The notes beneath the pieces are model-generated. The model worked only from the letters and a program-made list of their open reading frames with translations, ran no database searches and was not told the DNA's origin. From Craspedostauros australis (lineage: Eukaryota; Bacillariophyta; Bacillariophyceae; Mastogloiales; Achnanthaceae), in assembly GCA_026770025.1 (NCBI GenBank), contig JAMXDE010000003.1:1054001-1118000 (forward strand): a DNA stretch of 64,000 bases. The letters are read 5' to 3'. The translations under genes and the position numbers were made by a program. The first letter of the stretch is position 1; each line of letters begins with the position of its first letter. Shown here in pieces: positions 31,601-41,781 of this stretch.

Positions 31601-31639
31601 GGACAGAGGGATGTCTTTCAGTTCCTCTTCCTCGCTCAT
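28634..31639 (-). CDS. Element D gag-protease (1001 aa)
   Basis: ATG 31639 lies 83 bp inside the 5' LTR boundary. It has a Lys/Glu-rich N-terminus, a UBN2/gag-like helical region around residues 140-350, and two CCHC zinc knuckles near 386 (CHNCGVYGHRSADC) and 433 (CNYCGIFGHREAEC). About 380 residues of very acidic sequence follow, including poly-Asp and a short PPPPAA run. The aspartic protease motif WLADSGASCHIV sits near 835, and the start of the GAG-pre-integrase zinc finger (LHRMLGHA) near the end. Termination at TGA 28634-28636 falls inside that finger; the next in-frame residues (KIIGEMPVCRDC) continue it. The likely ancestral codon is TGG (Trp). Confidence 0.9.
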   Translation of the reverse strand: MSEEEELKDIPLSNPAIKREEGASETPPRQEKEAAAATVLSSADASAIDETEEERSARLHRKEKRILKAIKQEETGVTKSIRTAKQGGKSETPPGGEFVTKTISAQQQAKIEESTTQKQTETKGASAPTTKQRTNMATSANVNKRRIKAPMFSGEQEDYSAWESQAKAYARAQKTRDVMLGKTKVPTVSEIAAAADEDKEAMEEIYELGCDCFSDLILMMDAEKGKGKQAIQYINQCISDDYPEGDAHAAWNVLTEKFRPSDAVTKIKLKRQFNNEKMKRDTDPDIYITQLESLRSRLHDVKYEITDEEMIMQILSTVSVEYKTHVVNFQHQLTFNPELVTINAIRGVLRTAYATHRGGKAYVDDFQDSNTKSNDTGFTSTGNFKGTCHNCGVYGHRSADCPERKKPNNKKNNNNNNKMNGKRNKGSGFKGKCNYCGIFGHREAECRKKKFNEKKKADEQANTATQGHDKSGHEMVLSAKDMPLCMLVSDDYIEDSFFDNFEYVGSDDEVQDDEIVPEWLSEEPIIHEVDPRREVSYECCFNAHDLIGSYGDEAEMDEANDSDIEEAMSDDDDDDDADEDGADEDDEADRGAAPPPPAAGNNRSGIFDEDDSDESEDGNHPDDSFNPNERVVYPGNIDFPPIEDPNRSNYLHRHDTIPYATETALVIQKQLIFDAVMEAGVSLFPGIERGVLRPIWVNMMGSILSENFRSIEEILTNSVVINRILEAAETETIPETDLHYILGGYMRVLLRERPRVHPYDPATGSHRNSTIPSDYAQLPDDMDDGDHHPPYNEDGVHEDDDDGSFNDEIAAAAVEQLHELSTKYKDKVNKDTWLADSGASCHIVNSDAALFNVRHIKSFVQVGDSTKLDSPKMGSIRLKVKQRNNTGHIIRLDDVKYTPKMAVNLFSTNKALYNDYQLGNNGILMDIINGSGMKIVFDRVFPTSNGFITGVQMHPIMPTDDDKACKAIVKNPSKEISAVNLHRMLGHAPLETMKRTAAQYG

Positions 31640-31721
31640 TCAGCCTGCTGCTCTTGAATGATGTTCGTCTTCCTCGCACGATACGATTCGCGGGCTCGCC
31701 CTGATCTATCGTTTATAAACG

Positions 31722-32520
31722 TGTTGGCAAGTTCCGCTCACGGTAACCTACGATCGTGGAAGATGGTGTTGGTTGATAGTCGTTCGTTTGCTATTTCATT
31801 ACGTTGGCACTCCGATACTCTCGGTGTCCGTTCGTTCTCTTGCCCGATGCTCTCGGCGCTTCAATCTGTTTCGTAGATTCAGTCTCCGACTATGAGTCGG
31901 TACGCGAGATCCTCTCTCTCTCGTTCCTCTCTGTACTCTCTCTCTCTCTTTCTCTCAACATCGTGTGCTCATGCTACACGATACTCCGTGTTCGATGCGT
32001 GCTCCGCATCCGACACTCCGTTCATTCAGTACTGGCTTCTACTCCATGAGTATTTACCATTTGAAGTTCACCTTCAGTATCCATGATCTTCATGGGTCAT
32101 CGTATCTTCGCCTCCTGCTCTGACTTGGAGACAGCTGTCGACGTGGTGACATGTTGACATCCTGTCGATGTCAGTAGGCGTCCTTCTGCTCTCCAGATGT
32201 CACGTTCCATTGGTGATGCAGTAGTCTGTCAGATGATATCGTCATCTGAGGTTTAGTTGGGAAGTACCTCGAGATTCTCTTGGTACCATTGATGCATGGA
32301 CGGACGATCTTCTGATTCTTCCAGAAATCGTTATTTGCAAATTTCCTCCAGAAATCTTGCCCCTTTTTGTGTGTTCCATTTCCCCTGTAATTCTGACGAA
32401 TCACAGTATACTATCGACACGAGTATAGTTATACCGTCCAAGTATGTATGAGAGAATAACGGGTGAACGATGCACATATACACGTACTTCTTGACATATA
32501 CTCACATGTACATCTCGACA
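31722..32520 (-). repeat. 5' LTR of element D (799 bp)
   Basis: It has the same ends and length as the 3' LTR. On the + strand its right end CTCGACA is followed by the target duplication GCTGTA. Confidence 0.92.
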
Positions 32521-32526
32521 GCTGTA
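32521..32526. repeat. Target-site duplication of element D (right)
   Basis: GCTGTA, matching 24641-24646. Confidence 0.85.
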
Positions 32527-33234
32527 GTGGACAACCTGATGGGATCCGTCACACATTTCCTCACTGTAGCAAAGCAACAGAGTTGTCATTCATTGCAGAA
32601 CCTCCTGACTGTTGCAGATGTGCGGTGCACCAAGTCATGGACTTGGCATGCTATGCTTACGTCACTGATCTTTCAGCAATGACACCATCATCCTTTGCAA
32701 CAATTGAAGTGGGCATGCATGGTGTATACATTGTTCCTTTGCTCTGTCTTCACCATCTCATCAGACCACACATTGCCAATGCAAAAACAGCAGGCAAAGC
32801 ATCCAGCAAAGCATCTGCCAGACACCAATGTACAATGAAATCGTCAGCATTATTCAACATGCAGACTGCATTCTGTATTCTGAAACAACTCGCCAATCAG
32901 AACACAGCATGCGGCAGGAGCTGAAACATCTGCCAACGATCAACAATGAGTGGGCGGCTCCAAACAGCAGCTGGAGAGCTTCTGATCACAGCCAACAACT
33001 TCACACACGGCTGAGCATCAATCAGAGTATTTTGTCACCACCAACTATCAATGCATCAGCAGTGATCTTTGCCAGATGTCATTTGGCAAGCAGTAGTGAA
33101 TTGGCAGTGATGATTGACAAGAGAGAGAGAGAGAGAGGAGCATCCAGCACTCCACTTGACCCAACCAGAGAATCCACAGTTTACCCAACCAAGAGATTCC
33201 AGAAAAGCATATCCAGAAGAGAGCTGAGCATGCA
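32527..33234. other. Spacer between element D and a solo LTR
   Basis: No gene was recognised. It contains a (GA)n run near 33121-33138 and short frames only. Confidence 0.5.
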
Positions 33235-34033
33235 TGTTGGCAAGTTCCGCTCATGGAAGCCTATGATCGTGGAAGATGGTATTGGTTGATAGTTGTTCGT
33301 TTGCTGTTTCATTATGTTGGCACTCCGATTCTCTTGATCTCCATTCGTTCTCTTGCCCGATGCTCTTGGCGCTTCAATCTGTTTTGTAGATTCAGTCTCC
33401 AACTATGAGTTGGTGTGCGAGATGCTCTCTCGCTGCTCTTCATATTCTCTCTCTCTGTCTCAGCATTATGTGCTTCGTGCTACACCATGCTCCGTGTTTG
33501 ATGCGTACTCTGCATTCGACACTCCGTTCATTCACTACTGGCTCCTACTCCATGAGTACTTACCATTTGAAGTTCATCTCCCGTATCCATGATCTTGATG
33601 CCCTTCGGTCATTGGATCTTTGCCTCCTGCTCTGACTTGGAGACAGATGTCAACGTGGTGACACGATGACATCCTGTTGACGTCAGTAGGCGTCCTTCTG
33701 CTCTCCAGATGTCACGTTCCATTGGTGATGCAGTGCTCTGTCAGATGATATTGTCATCTGAGGTTTAGTTGGGAAGTACCTCGAGATTCTCTTGGTACCA
33801 TTGATGGATGGACGGACGATATTTCCAATTCTCTCAGAAATCGTTGATTGCAAGTTTCCTCCAGAAATTCTGCTCATTTTCGTGTGTTCCATTTCCACTG
33901 TGATTCTGACAAATCACAGTATACAATTGACACGAATGTAGTTGTACCGTCCGTATATGAATAAGAGATTAACAGGTGAACGATGCACATATACACGTAC
34001 ATCTTGACATATGCACGCATGTACATCTCGACA
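33235..34033 (-). repeat. Diverged solo LTR of the element D family
   Basis: TGTTGG...CTCGACA on the + strand, 799 bp, same orientation as the element D LTRs, with no internal region attached. Many of its differences from the D LTRs are CpG to TpG or CpA changes. No clean target duplication flanks it (CATGCA on the left, CAGCTG on the right), so it may come from inter-element recombination or from decay of the flanks. Confidence 0.85.
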
Positions 34034-36043
34034 CAGCTGGATGATTGAGGTTGAATGGAGTCCAATGGTGTCAAAGCTTCCTGTTGCTTGCGCAAGGCCA
34101 CCACAACATTGCTCCAACACTCTTTCCAACACCAACAATCATACACTTTTCAAAGGATCTCTGCCCATTGAATGTAGAGGAAAGATCCCAACCTGGATGC
34201 CAACGCCGGAACTTGTACAAGGATGGATGATCTTCATGGATGAATAGATGGGTGGGTGGGTCCTGTGCTGCGGCCAATATGGCATGCCCACCACCAAAGC
34301 AGATGCCCCATGAGTGAAGTTGCCAAAGCTGCAATCTTGAATTCAACCCATATTGCAGGCCACAGTGGTGACTGTGACCGACAGCAGCATGTTTACGCCA
34401 TTGTAATCAGCATCGTCATTTTTGTTATTGGTTTGCTGTGATGTGCGCATGTGTTGCATATGGCCAGTGTGCCAAGTATTGTGTACATTTGTAGCGTGAG
34501 CTCATCCTGCTAGCGAGCACAGACCTGTGGGTACTTGTACTCGACGACAGCACCGATGCCATTGTCGATCTTGATGCCGATGTTGTTGTTGTTGTTTTCT
34601 GGTGTCACACAAAGACCCAGAATCTCACTCACAACTGTGTTCACAAAGTCACAGCCGACGACATGATACCAAAACGGATACTACCGACAGAAGTATCTCA
34701 ACAGCCAACTGCTGTGTCGCCGTTCACATCAAAGGAACACTTCTGTCCTTGTTTTGTTGGGATTTTGTAGAAAACAATTTTGTCAATTTTGCGTTTACTT
34801 TGGTACTATTTGGGTAGTACTATTATTAAGCGACAACAATGCTGAGCATACTATAGTACCATCGCAACGATATCATGAACGTATCGGCCGGAATCGTCGT
34901 TCTGTTACGACAATGAAGTTTGTCGCCTCGAGATACTCAAATGGAGATACTGCATGTAACTAATTACATTTCATTTGTTCAATACGTGATTTCTGAGAAA
35001 GTGTCAAAGTTCGACAATCCCTCATGCGAAACCGACCACGCAATCCCACCGCCTCTGTCAGCGTTCACAACGAGAATCAATCGGACAGGGAACAGATCGT
35101 CTGCGTCACACGGTTCCAAATGAGAACCCCAAGCGCAACAAAGCTCGGGAAAATTGACTCAATCTCCCCTCAATTCACCCTTCAATGGGATGGCTTGCTC
35201 GTCGAAGTGATAAAGTCTAAGCCATTTGATTGGCTGGGGTCGCCGGCCATGCCAAAAAATAGCCACTCGAACCCTCTATTGAATGCTTCTCCATCCTGAC
35301 TACACAGTCGTTACATTTAGCTCGATTCGCCAAACGAAACGAAACGGTCCACGACCAAACCCGAAAACTGATGATAAAAAATAAGAAAAGCCCAGTGTAC
35401 ATTCACACTTTGGCTTCGTTGTTCTTCAACGCGCATCGACTGATTCGAGCAATCCAGGTCGAGACAATCAAACGATTGATTCACGAGAGGTACATGAGCT
35501 GACGTCACGTTACTCCGAAGGTCTACAATTGGGAGAATAGGATAGAGTTGGGTTGTGTTGACACCATGATGATTCCACTTCTCCGTCCCAACGCCGATGT
35601 TGTTCAACCAAGAATCGTGCGTCCTGGTGTGAAGTGGATGGTCTGTGTCGCGATGATGTGGTGTCTCCGTCTCCTTCATGTCTCTGTGTGTGGAGTCGTA
35701 CGTTAAGTCGTACTCCACGATGCTTGAGAACTGGATGTGCGTGTATGCGAGTAATACTGAGAATGGATAGTGTGTTGAGTGGTGTGCTGTGTATGTACGA
35801 GTATTCTATTCTATTCTGTGGTGTAATTTGTGTGCAAGGTATGTGGAGTATGTTCGTTGACAGCGAGACCATGTGTTCTTTTGGATTGATGGTGGCGTTG
35901 CGGACTACATCTTGGCGCAGCGTCCCAATGTTCGAGGTCAGTGGAAGAAGATTGATTGCACGCGTGATTGCTCCTCATCGCCACTGTTGATGTCAGCAGC
36001 AGCGAGGAATCATTAGTTGTGTGCTGTGGACCTGCGGCCAGCC
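34034..36043. other. Intergenic, 2 kb, no supported gene
   Basis: Short frames only. A short ATTCT repeat lies near 35795-35815. No RNA gene or transposon was recognised. Confidence 0.5.
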
Positions 36044-37015
36044 TCACGACGACACCGTTCGCAAGCTCGAACCGTGCATCCCCCGCATGCGTATCTCCTC
36101 ATCGCGATCGCGTTTGCCTCGCATGATGGCTTCCCCGACACCGGCGGCGGACAGCTTGAGGCACATGTTGGCCATGTTCTCGGCGTCGGCGTCCGACTGC
36201 ACGTGCTGTTGCACGGTCAGGATGGCATGCAGCTGCTGCATGCGTCGTTGCGATTTGAGCTGCGATTCGTTGCCGAACGTCGATTCCAGTCCTCTCATCG
36301 TGAGCTTCTTCAGATGCTGGTACTGCTGGTGCTGCATGAGGTACATGTACGTGACGACGACGTCCTGCGTCTCGCGCATGATCTTGGCGTACTCGTCGCG
36401 CGTGTACCATGTGTCGTGGAACTCTTCCTGCGTGTAATCCGATGAGTGCGGGATGGTGGCGACGGTCGGTGGCGTTGATTGGAAGGTGACGCGCCGTTGC
36501 GTCCGTTGGCCGTGTGGATGCGATCCAGCGGAATCGCTCTTCGACTCCGACTTCAAAGCTGGGCGGATTGGCATCGTCGTCTTTCCGGCAGTCAGTCTGG
36601 TGTTGCTGCCGGTGTTGCTACTGTCGCTGCTTGGTGGCATTGCGTGTTGGTGCTGTTGGTTGTGATTGTGATGCTGCGGTTGATCCGCACTCGATTGTGC
36701 CGTTGTTCTCGACGTCATTGTCGTTGTTCCTGTCATCGTCGATGGGTTGGCTGTTGGTGGTGGTGATTGGTGCGTCTGATGCTGTTGCGGAACTTCTGAT
36801 GCGTTGAGTGCAACTGGTGAGCTCGTGATGTTGTTAGCGTCCTTGGTGTTGTTGGTGTTGGTGTTGTTGGATGGTGTGGTGTTCTTGTCTTGCTTTTGGG
36901 TTTTATGGCTGGGCCTGTCGTCATGACAATCACCTCTACGACCACAGGCGCTGATCCTTCTCCTGCGTGGCGGGGAGATGGTATTTGGAAGCTTCCTGGA
37001 AGCTTCTGACATCAT
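36044..37015 (-). CDS. RGLE-family protein of unknown function, member 4 (323 aa)
   Basis: The frame extends to 37357, but that codon is GTG and the extension is low-complexity; the paired ATGs at 37015/37012 begin MMSEASRKLPNTISPPRRRR and are preferred. An ATG at 37246 is the alternative. Residues ~20-190 are Asn/Thr/Gln/His-rich. The family core follows: RRVTFQSTPPTVATIPHSSD, then DTWYTRDEYAKIMRET, then LTMRGLESTFGNESQLKSQR, then a helical C-terminus with an AGVGEAIMRGKRDRDEE stretch. Of the four members this is the clearest statement of the motif order. No catalytic motif is visible; the function is unknown. Confidence 0.8.
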   Translation of the reverse strand: MMSEASRKLPNTISPPRRRRISACGRRGDCHDDRPSHKTQKQDKNTTPSNNTNTNNTKDANNITSSPVALNASEVPQQHQTHQSPPPTANPSTMTGTTTMTSRTTAQSSADQPQHHNHNQQHQHAMPPSSDSSNTGSNTRLTAGKTTMPIRPALKSESKSDSAGSHPHGQRTQRRVTFQSTPPTVATIPHSSDYTQEEFHDTWYTRDEYAKIMRETQDVVVTYMYLMQHQQYQHLKKLTMRGLESTFGNESQLKSQRRMQQLHAILTVQQHVQSDADAENMANMCLKLSAAGVGEAIMRGKRDRDEEIRMRGMHGSSLRTVSS

Positions 37016-39307
37016 GGCTCTGAGTGAATGTGAATGTGAGTGCGAGTGCGGGTTCGCTGTGCTGTTCTGATGACTGGGATGCTTCGAAGGGGTTGCGATG
37101 GTTGCAAAGTGTTGTTGTGGCGGTTCTGTCCCTCTGCGTGCCTCCTGTTCAGTTTTGTTCTTTGTGCTGGCGATGTGGTTCGTGGTGTCGCTTGTTTGTG
37201 AACGGTGAACACATTCGATGCGGATGGCCCACAAAAGCACAGTCATTCGCTTTCCGCCCTTCCGCCGACGCTTCCGCTTTTTGGCGTGACTGCTCTCAGC
37301 GGTGTTCTTCTTGATGGTTGGACCCTTCTCGAATTTTTGCGCCAAACAAACTCTCACGGGGCCAACCGGTCAGTACCGTGCAGCGTTGCCCACTTCGCTG
37401 TCAATCGGTGTTGGACGACCCAAACAATCCGCCCAATTCAATGAGATGCGTTGACACATGGCGGATCGTGCCAAACGAGTCGTCTCCGAGTCGATTCTGT
37501 GTCGCATCTCTGCTTTCAACGGATCTATCCGTAACACTGATCAGTGTTGATATCGAAGCGTGTCCTATCTGTGTCATGCGACATGCGTGGTCGTGGTGTG
37601 GATGCAACAATGTGCTTCACTCACAAACTGGCGATGACTGGTCTTGTTCTGCACAAGACCAAACAAAACGATGGCAACCAGGCTAGAGCACCAGCATGTA
37701 GAATACTCTGCTCTATTCTATTCTATTCTACCCTACTCTACGATCCTCCTATTACCCGTTCAGAGCAGAATGCAGCGAGAGCAGAGCACTCTCCTCGCTC
37801 TCCACGCAGAGATCAGCATGAAATCTCCAAGAAGAGCTACGCTCCGTCGCACACAAAGGTCATGCACAACGTGCCAGTCGCCGATCGCACATCATGGTAC
37901 CGACCAGTCCCCATCAATGGACACCGCCCAGAACAGAGGAAAGGAAACTGCCAGCAATGCAACTGCAAGAGATGCGCACCCTTCCTGTGTTCTCTCTCTC
38001 CTCCTTCTTTCTCTGTTTTTATTTGTTCTATCTTTCTCCCGACTCTTGGTTGCTTGGTGATGCTGCTGCTGCTTCGTGGATTCCTTCGAGGAGGCACGGC
38101 GGGAATGAAGCGAGAATTGTGGCGAGCATCTTCGAAACAGGTCGACAAAAGGAACGCTCCTCTTTCTCACGGTTCCGCTGCCCACACTGTTGGTCACGAC
38201 GTCTCTTGTTCGTTATGGACTGCGATGCGGAGAGGAGATGTCGCTGTGGATGACAACGACGATGCGGACCCAGATGTTGGGTTGCCAGGTCGTGTCATGA
38301 TGAAATTACGGAGTTGAGCGAAGTTGTCGGGACAAGAACAAACTCGCCAAATTACAGATCGCGGTCCCGAATCAAAATCAATCGTGATTTCCAGAAACTG
38401 CACAGGCGACTGCAACGAATAAATCATGAAGTAGACTAAATGGAGTCAGCTCCATTTCGAATCTGAAGAAATAACGTTCGAAAAATGGAAGAACAACCTG
38501 CATTTTCCACTTTCGCACCGTGATCGGACACATGGTTGACGTCAACAATGGTGTTCGGGAACAAACGGACATACGAAGATCACAGAAGAAGGTCGTCGTC
38601 ACACACGCACACGACGCGGAGTGGTGCGCTGTCACAACAAAAAGGCGAGAATGCGAACAGAAGGAAAAGAACACACCACAATGCAACGCAACACGACACA
38701 ACATGACATCATGGCATAGCGACATCAAGGAATATCAAACTTCACCAACGTCAACCAAAACATCAACGCAAAACGAAGGAACAACCAACGAACAAACGAA
38801 CAAACGAACGAAAGGTGCAAAAGTGTTGCAAAGGAGATGCAAAGGGGGTGCGTATCGCATTACTCATTGCAGAGCGCGGCCAACATCAGAGAGAGGGCAG
38901 CAATTGATGGCAATTGGAGGTCGTCGTCATTGTGAGAGGACACACGTGTGAGTGAGTCTCTATCGACAACGAGCCGAGCTGGGATTGGATCGGAGTCCCA
39001 AAGAACAAGCAGAACAAGCAGTGGGCGACCAACAACTCTCCAAACACAAACACAAACTCAAACACAATCACAATCACACAATCACAATCACAAACAGAAG
39101 CAAACAAAGACGATCAGATACAGCTAGACACAGACACAGACAGAGGCATCACAAGAGGCATCATAAGAGGCAAGCATAGGCATAGGCAAAAGAAGACAGA
39201 GAGAGAGAAGAAATCGTGCGTCAGTGTGCGAGTAGAATCAGTGCAGAATCGGTCCATTCCACAGAATTCAGAGACTGCGACTTCCATTGCTTGACGCCGT
39301 TCTGTGG
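37016..39307. other. Intergenic, no supported gene
   Basis: A pentanucleotide CTATT run lies near 37705-37735. CACAAT and CAAAC short repeats lie at 39040-39100, probably in the promoter or leader of the plastid-protein gene. Short frames only. Confidence 0.5.
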
Positions 39308-41440
39308 ATGGCACGTTCCTCGGCCATCATGACCATGCTCACAAACGCACCCACAAAGGCGACGATGATGCTGTTCCTGATGCTGTGCGCGGGCATGATT
39401 CCGTCGCAAGCATTTCACGTCGGTCGTGCCACGCGCCCAAACCGAGCCGCATTGCAGGCATGCAGGGATGATGTCGCAGCTCGGGTCATTCGAGTGCCCA
39501 TGAACGTCACCCTCTTGAACACCTTCTCCGATGAGCAGCTACTGCCGCTCAAGGAATTCATGGAAGGCAGTACGACTGCCTCGTTGTCATCGTCGTCGCC
39601 GTTGTCGCCACCGAAATACAGAAAGATACTGCATGGGCATGCGGATGATCATCCCATGGATTTGGAATACGATGGAAAGTTTGCCATCTTTCATTCTGGC
39701 GACGCCAATCACTGTGGTGAGATTGGCAGTAATCTCAACAGCGACGGCGACACAAACGAAGACGATGTGATGGAGGTTGATGACGATGTCGACGAAGACG
39801 ACGAGGACGAAGCATTCGACACGAAGGATATATTCGAAAAGATGCTGCTGCATGGCGAGACGCCGTTGCGGTACATCCGAAGATCGCTCACGGTTGGCGA
39901 GGACTGCTTGCTGGGTGGATACACGATCAACCACAACGCCAAAGGCAATGACGCAGAGACGGTCATTCTCTGCGGACCTGCGCTGGATATGACCATGGAT
40001 CAAACCAAGGACATGGTCCAATTCGCATCATCGGCGTTGCAGGAATTGCCGCTGTCCTACTTGCATTGCGCATCGCATTCGGACTTGGAATTCAAGCAGC
40101 CCAACATCGATGACGGCAGCAACGGCGGTCATCACCATCACACTGCCTGCTCGTACGCACCGCACGTGCCTTTGCTCGATGCAGCCGTGGGCAATATCCA
40201 TCATCCCACCATCCAGCGTCTGGTGCAAGATGCCATCGATCAGCACGAAGCCACAAACACCAACGACGACGACAATGAAGCGCTCTTCACGGCGGCGGAT
40301 CCACAACAGGTCCAGTTCGTCGTCCAAAATCAGGATCTGGATCGACTGCGCATGGTCCTGGCGGGACGACCAGGCTTGTACGACACGGATTTCAAACGCA
40401 GCGTGCGCAAGATGATCGACACGGCCGTCGCCTCCTTGTCCAAGGATGATGGCGGCGATTGTGATAACGATGGTGAAAGTGACAGCGACGATGAAGACGG
40501 CGACGATGATGATTTGCTTCAACAGAAGCAGAAACAGCAGCAATCTGGATACGGTCAAACAGCAACACCACAGCAGAATCAACAACAGCAACCGCATTTG
40601 GTGCTCATGTGTTACAGCGCCGCGACGAATCAGGTCGCGGCAGCCATCTCCGAATGGATCGAAGACTCGTTGACGCCTTCCACCAACTCCATGTCACCGT
40701 GCGCGCGCCAAATCCTCGAGGAGTCGTTGAAGAAGAGCCTCACGGTGGTCACCATCGGCAGCACCTGCAGCTCCTTCCCTGACGGACCGCAGTACATCCA
40801 CGTCTCCATGAGGGATGACCCCATCGCATCCAAATTCGGTGTCATGGAACGCATCCTGTATGACGAGAATTGGGATTACGACGACGACGAGGAAGACGAA
40901 GAAACCGGCACGATCGATCTGGGCCTCGACGGCGGCGGCAAGAACGCGGTCTTCCTGCATGCCTACTCGCCCTACTTTTACGCGCCCGACACGGTGACGC
41001 CGGCGCCATCGTGCTACGACACGCTGCCGCTGTCGAACGATGCGCACAATCTGCGCGCCTGCCTCGTGCAATGGCTGTCCCTCGTCATGCGCGTCAACGG
41101 CAGCCGGTCGTTCCGATTCCTGTACAGCGTCATGGCCAAGGATGATCTCGACAATCCCTTCGAGCTGGAAGACGAGGTGCTGCCGGCCATGATCCGCGCC
41201 ACGGAAGGACACAAGTGGCTGTGGAATCCCGCCGAATCGCTGGGTGCCTGCGACGTCATGGTGCCGGCGGTCGAACACGAATTGCCGTCCTTCTGCGACA
41301 CGGGCTGCGATGATCCCGTCATCCCGGATGCCGACGAAGCGCGGTACGTGCTGGAGCATCAATTCGGGTACGGCGGGTACGATGAGATTGTGGAGACGAT
41401 GGAGCCCAAGGTGGTATCGCCCGATGCTGCGGCGACGTGA
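39308..41440 (+). CDS. Plastid-targeted conserved protein of unknown function (710 aa)
   Basis: The frame opens at 39287 with TTG; the first ATG is 39308. The N-terminus has a hydrophobic signal segment (MMLFLMLCAGMIPSQA) directly followed by FHVGRATRPNRAAL. An A|F junction with a basic, Ser/Ala-type transit peptide is the import signal of diatom-type secondary plastids. The mature protein has several Asp/Glu-rich loops (near residues 155-175, 380-405, 525-540) and a Gln-rich tract. Between these are ordered blocks such as HLVLMCYSAATNQVAAAI, TIGSTCSSFPDGPQYIHVS and CLVQWLSLVMRVNGSRSFRF. These recall a plastid protein conserved in plants and algae that I cannot name. It converges with the globin-like gene. 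Confidence 0.7.
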   Translation: MARSSAIMTMLTNAPTKATMMLFLMLCAGMIPSQAFHVGRATRPNRAALQACRDDVAARVIRVPMNVTLLNTFSDEQLLPLKEFMEGSTTASLSSSSPLSPPKYRKILHGHADDHPMDLEYDGKFAIFHSGDANHCGEIGSNLNSDGDTNEDDVMEVDDDVDEDDEDEAFDTKDIFEKMLLHGETPLRYIRRSLTVGEDCLLGGYTINHNAKGNDAETVILCGPALDMTMDQTKDMVQFASSALQELPLSYLHCASHSDLEFKQPNIDDGSNGGHHHHTACSYAPHVPLLDAAVGNIHHPTIQRLVQDAIDQHEATNTNDDDNEALFTAADPQQVQFVVQNQDLDRLRMVLAGRPGLYDTDFKRSVRKMIDTAVASLSKDDGGDCDNDGESDSDDEDGDDDDLLQQKQKQQQSGYGQTATPQQNQQQQPHLVLMCYSAATNQVAAAISEWIEDSLTPSTNSMSPCARQILEESLKKSLTVVTIGSTCSSFPDGPQYIHVSMRDDPIASKFGVMERILYDENWDYDDDEEDEETGTIDLGLDGGGKNAVFLHAYSPYFYAPDTVTPAPSCYDTLPLSNDAHNLRACLVQWLSLVMRVNGSRSFRFLYSVMAKDDLDNPFELEDEVLPAMIRATEGHKWLWNPAESLGACDVMVPAVEHELPSFCDTGCDDPVIPDADEARYVLEHQFGYGGYDEIVETMEPKVVSPDAAAT

Positions 41441-41781
41441 CGAAGGAAGTGAAATGAATGAAAATACATGGGGCCAAAAAGTACATACGTCCGTACATAC
41501 TTTCCACAATCAATCAATCAATCAATCAATCAACCAACCAACCAATGAATGGATCAAGCATTCGTAGAGTTTACATTGACGAACGCACATACGAGTAGGA
41601 ACGAATGAAAAAGAGAACAAACGAGCACAGCTAACCAATTAGAGACAACACGATAGACGATGCATGTGGATGGTACTTCGAGGAGTGTTGTTTGCGTTTG
41701 TGTGTGTGTATTCCTATTCATTCTGCCACAATGGAATCATGGATCGATCGATCTGCCTTTGTCATAATCTACAACGGCCGT
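41441..41781. other. Convergent spacer with a (CAAT)n run
   Basis: It lies between two stop codons. A tetranucleotide run of CAAT turning into CAAC occupies 41507-41544. No other signal was recognised. Confidence 0.6.

Larger units (their letters stand above)
24647..32520 (-). mobile_element. Ty1/copia LTR retrotransposon, element D (7.9 kb)
   Basis: It is bounded by two 799-bp LTRs and a 6-bp target duplication. On the minus strand the order is gag with two zinc knuckles, aspartic protease, integrase, reverse transcriptase, RNase H: the Ty1/copia order. The two LTRs differ at about four positions, all transitions, so insertion is recent. A single in-frame TGA (28634-28636) divides gag-protease from pol. 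A purine-rich stretch (complement of 25446-25453) precedes the 3' LTR. No TGG-type primer-binding site follows the 5' LTR. Confidence 0.92.

Noticed and set aside
37016..37357. N-terminal extension of the RGLE-family gene at 36044
   Set aside because: It begins with GTG; the sequence is basic and low-complexity. The internal ATG at 37246 cannot be fully excluded.
40694..41509. 271-codon minus-strand frame opposite the plastid-protein gene
   Set aside because: Shadow of a GC-rich coding region; no motif and no good start.
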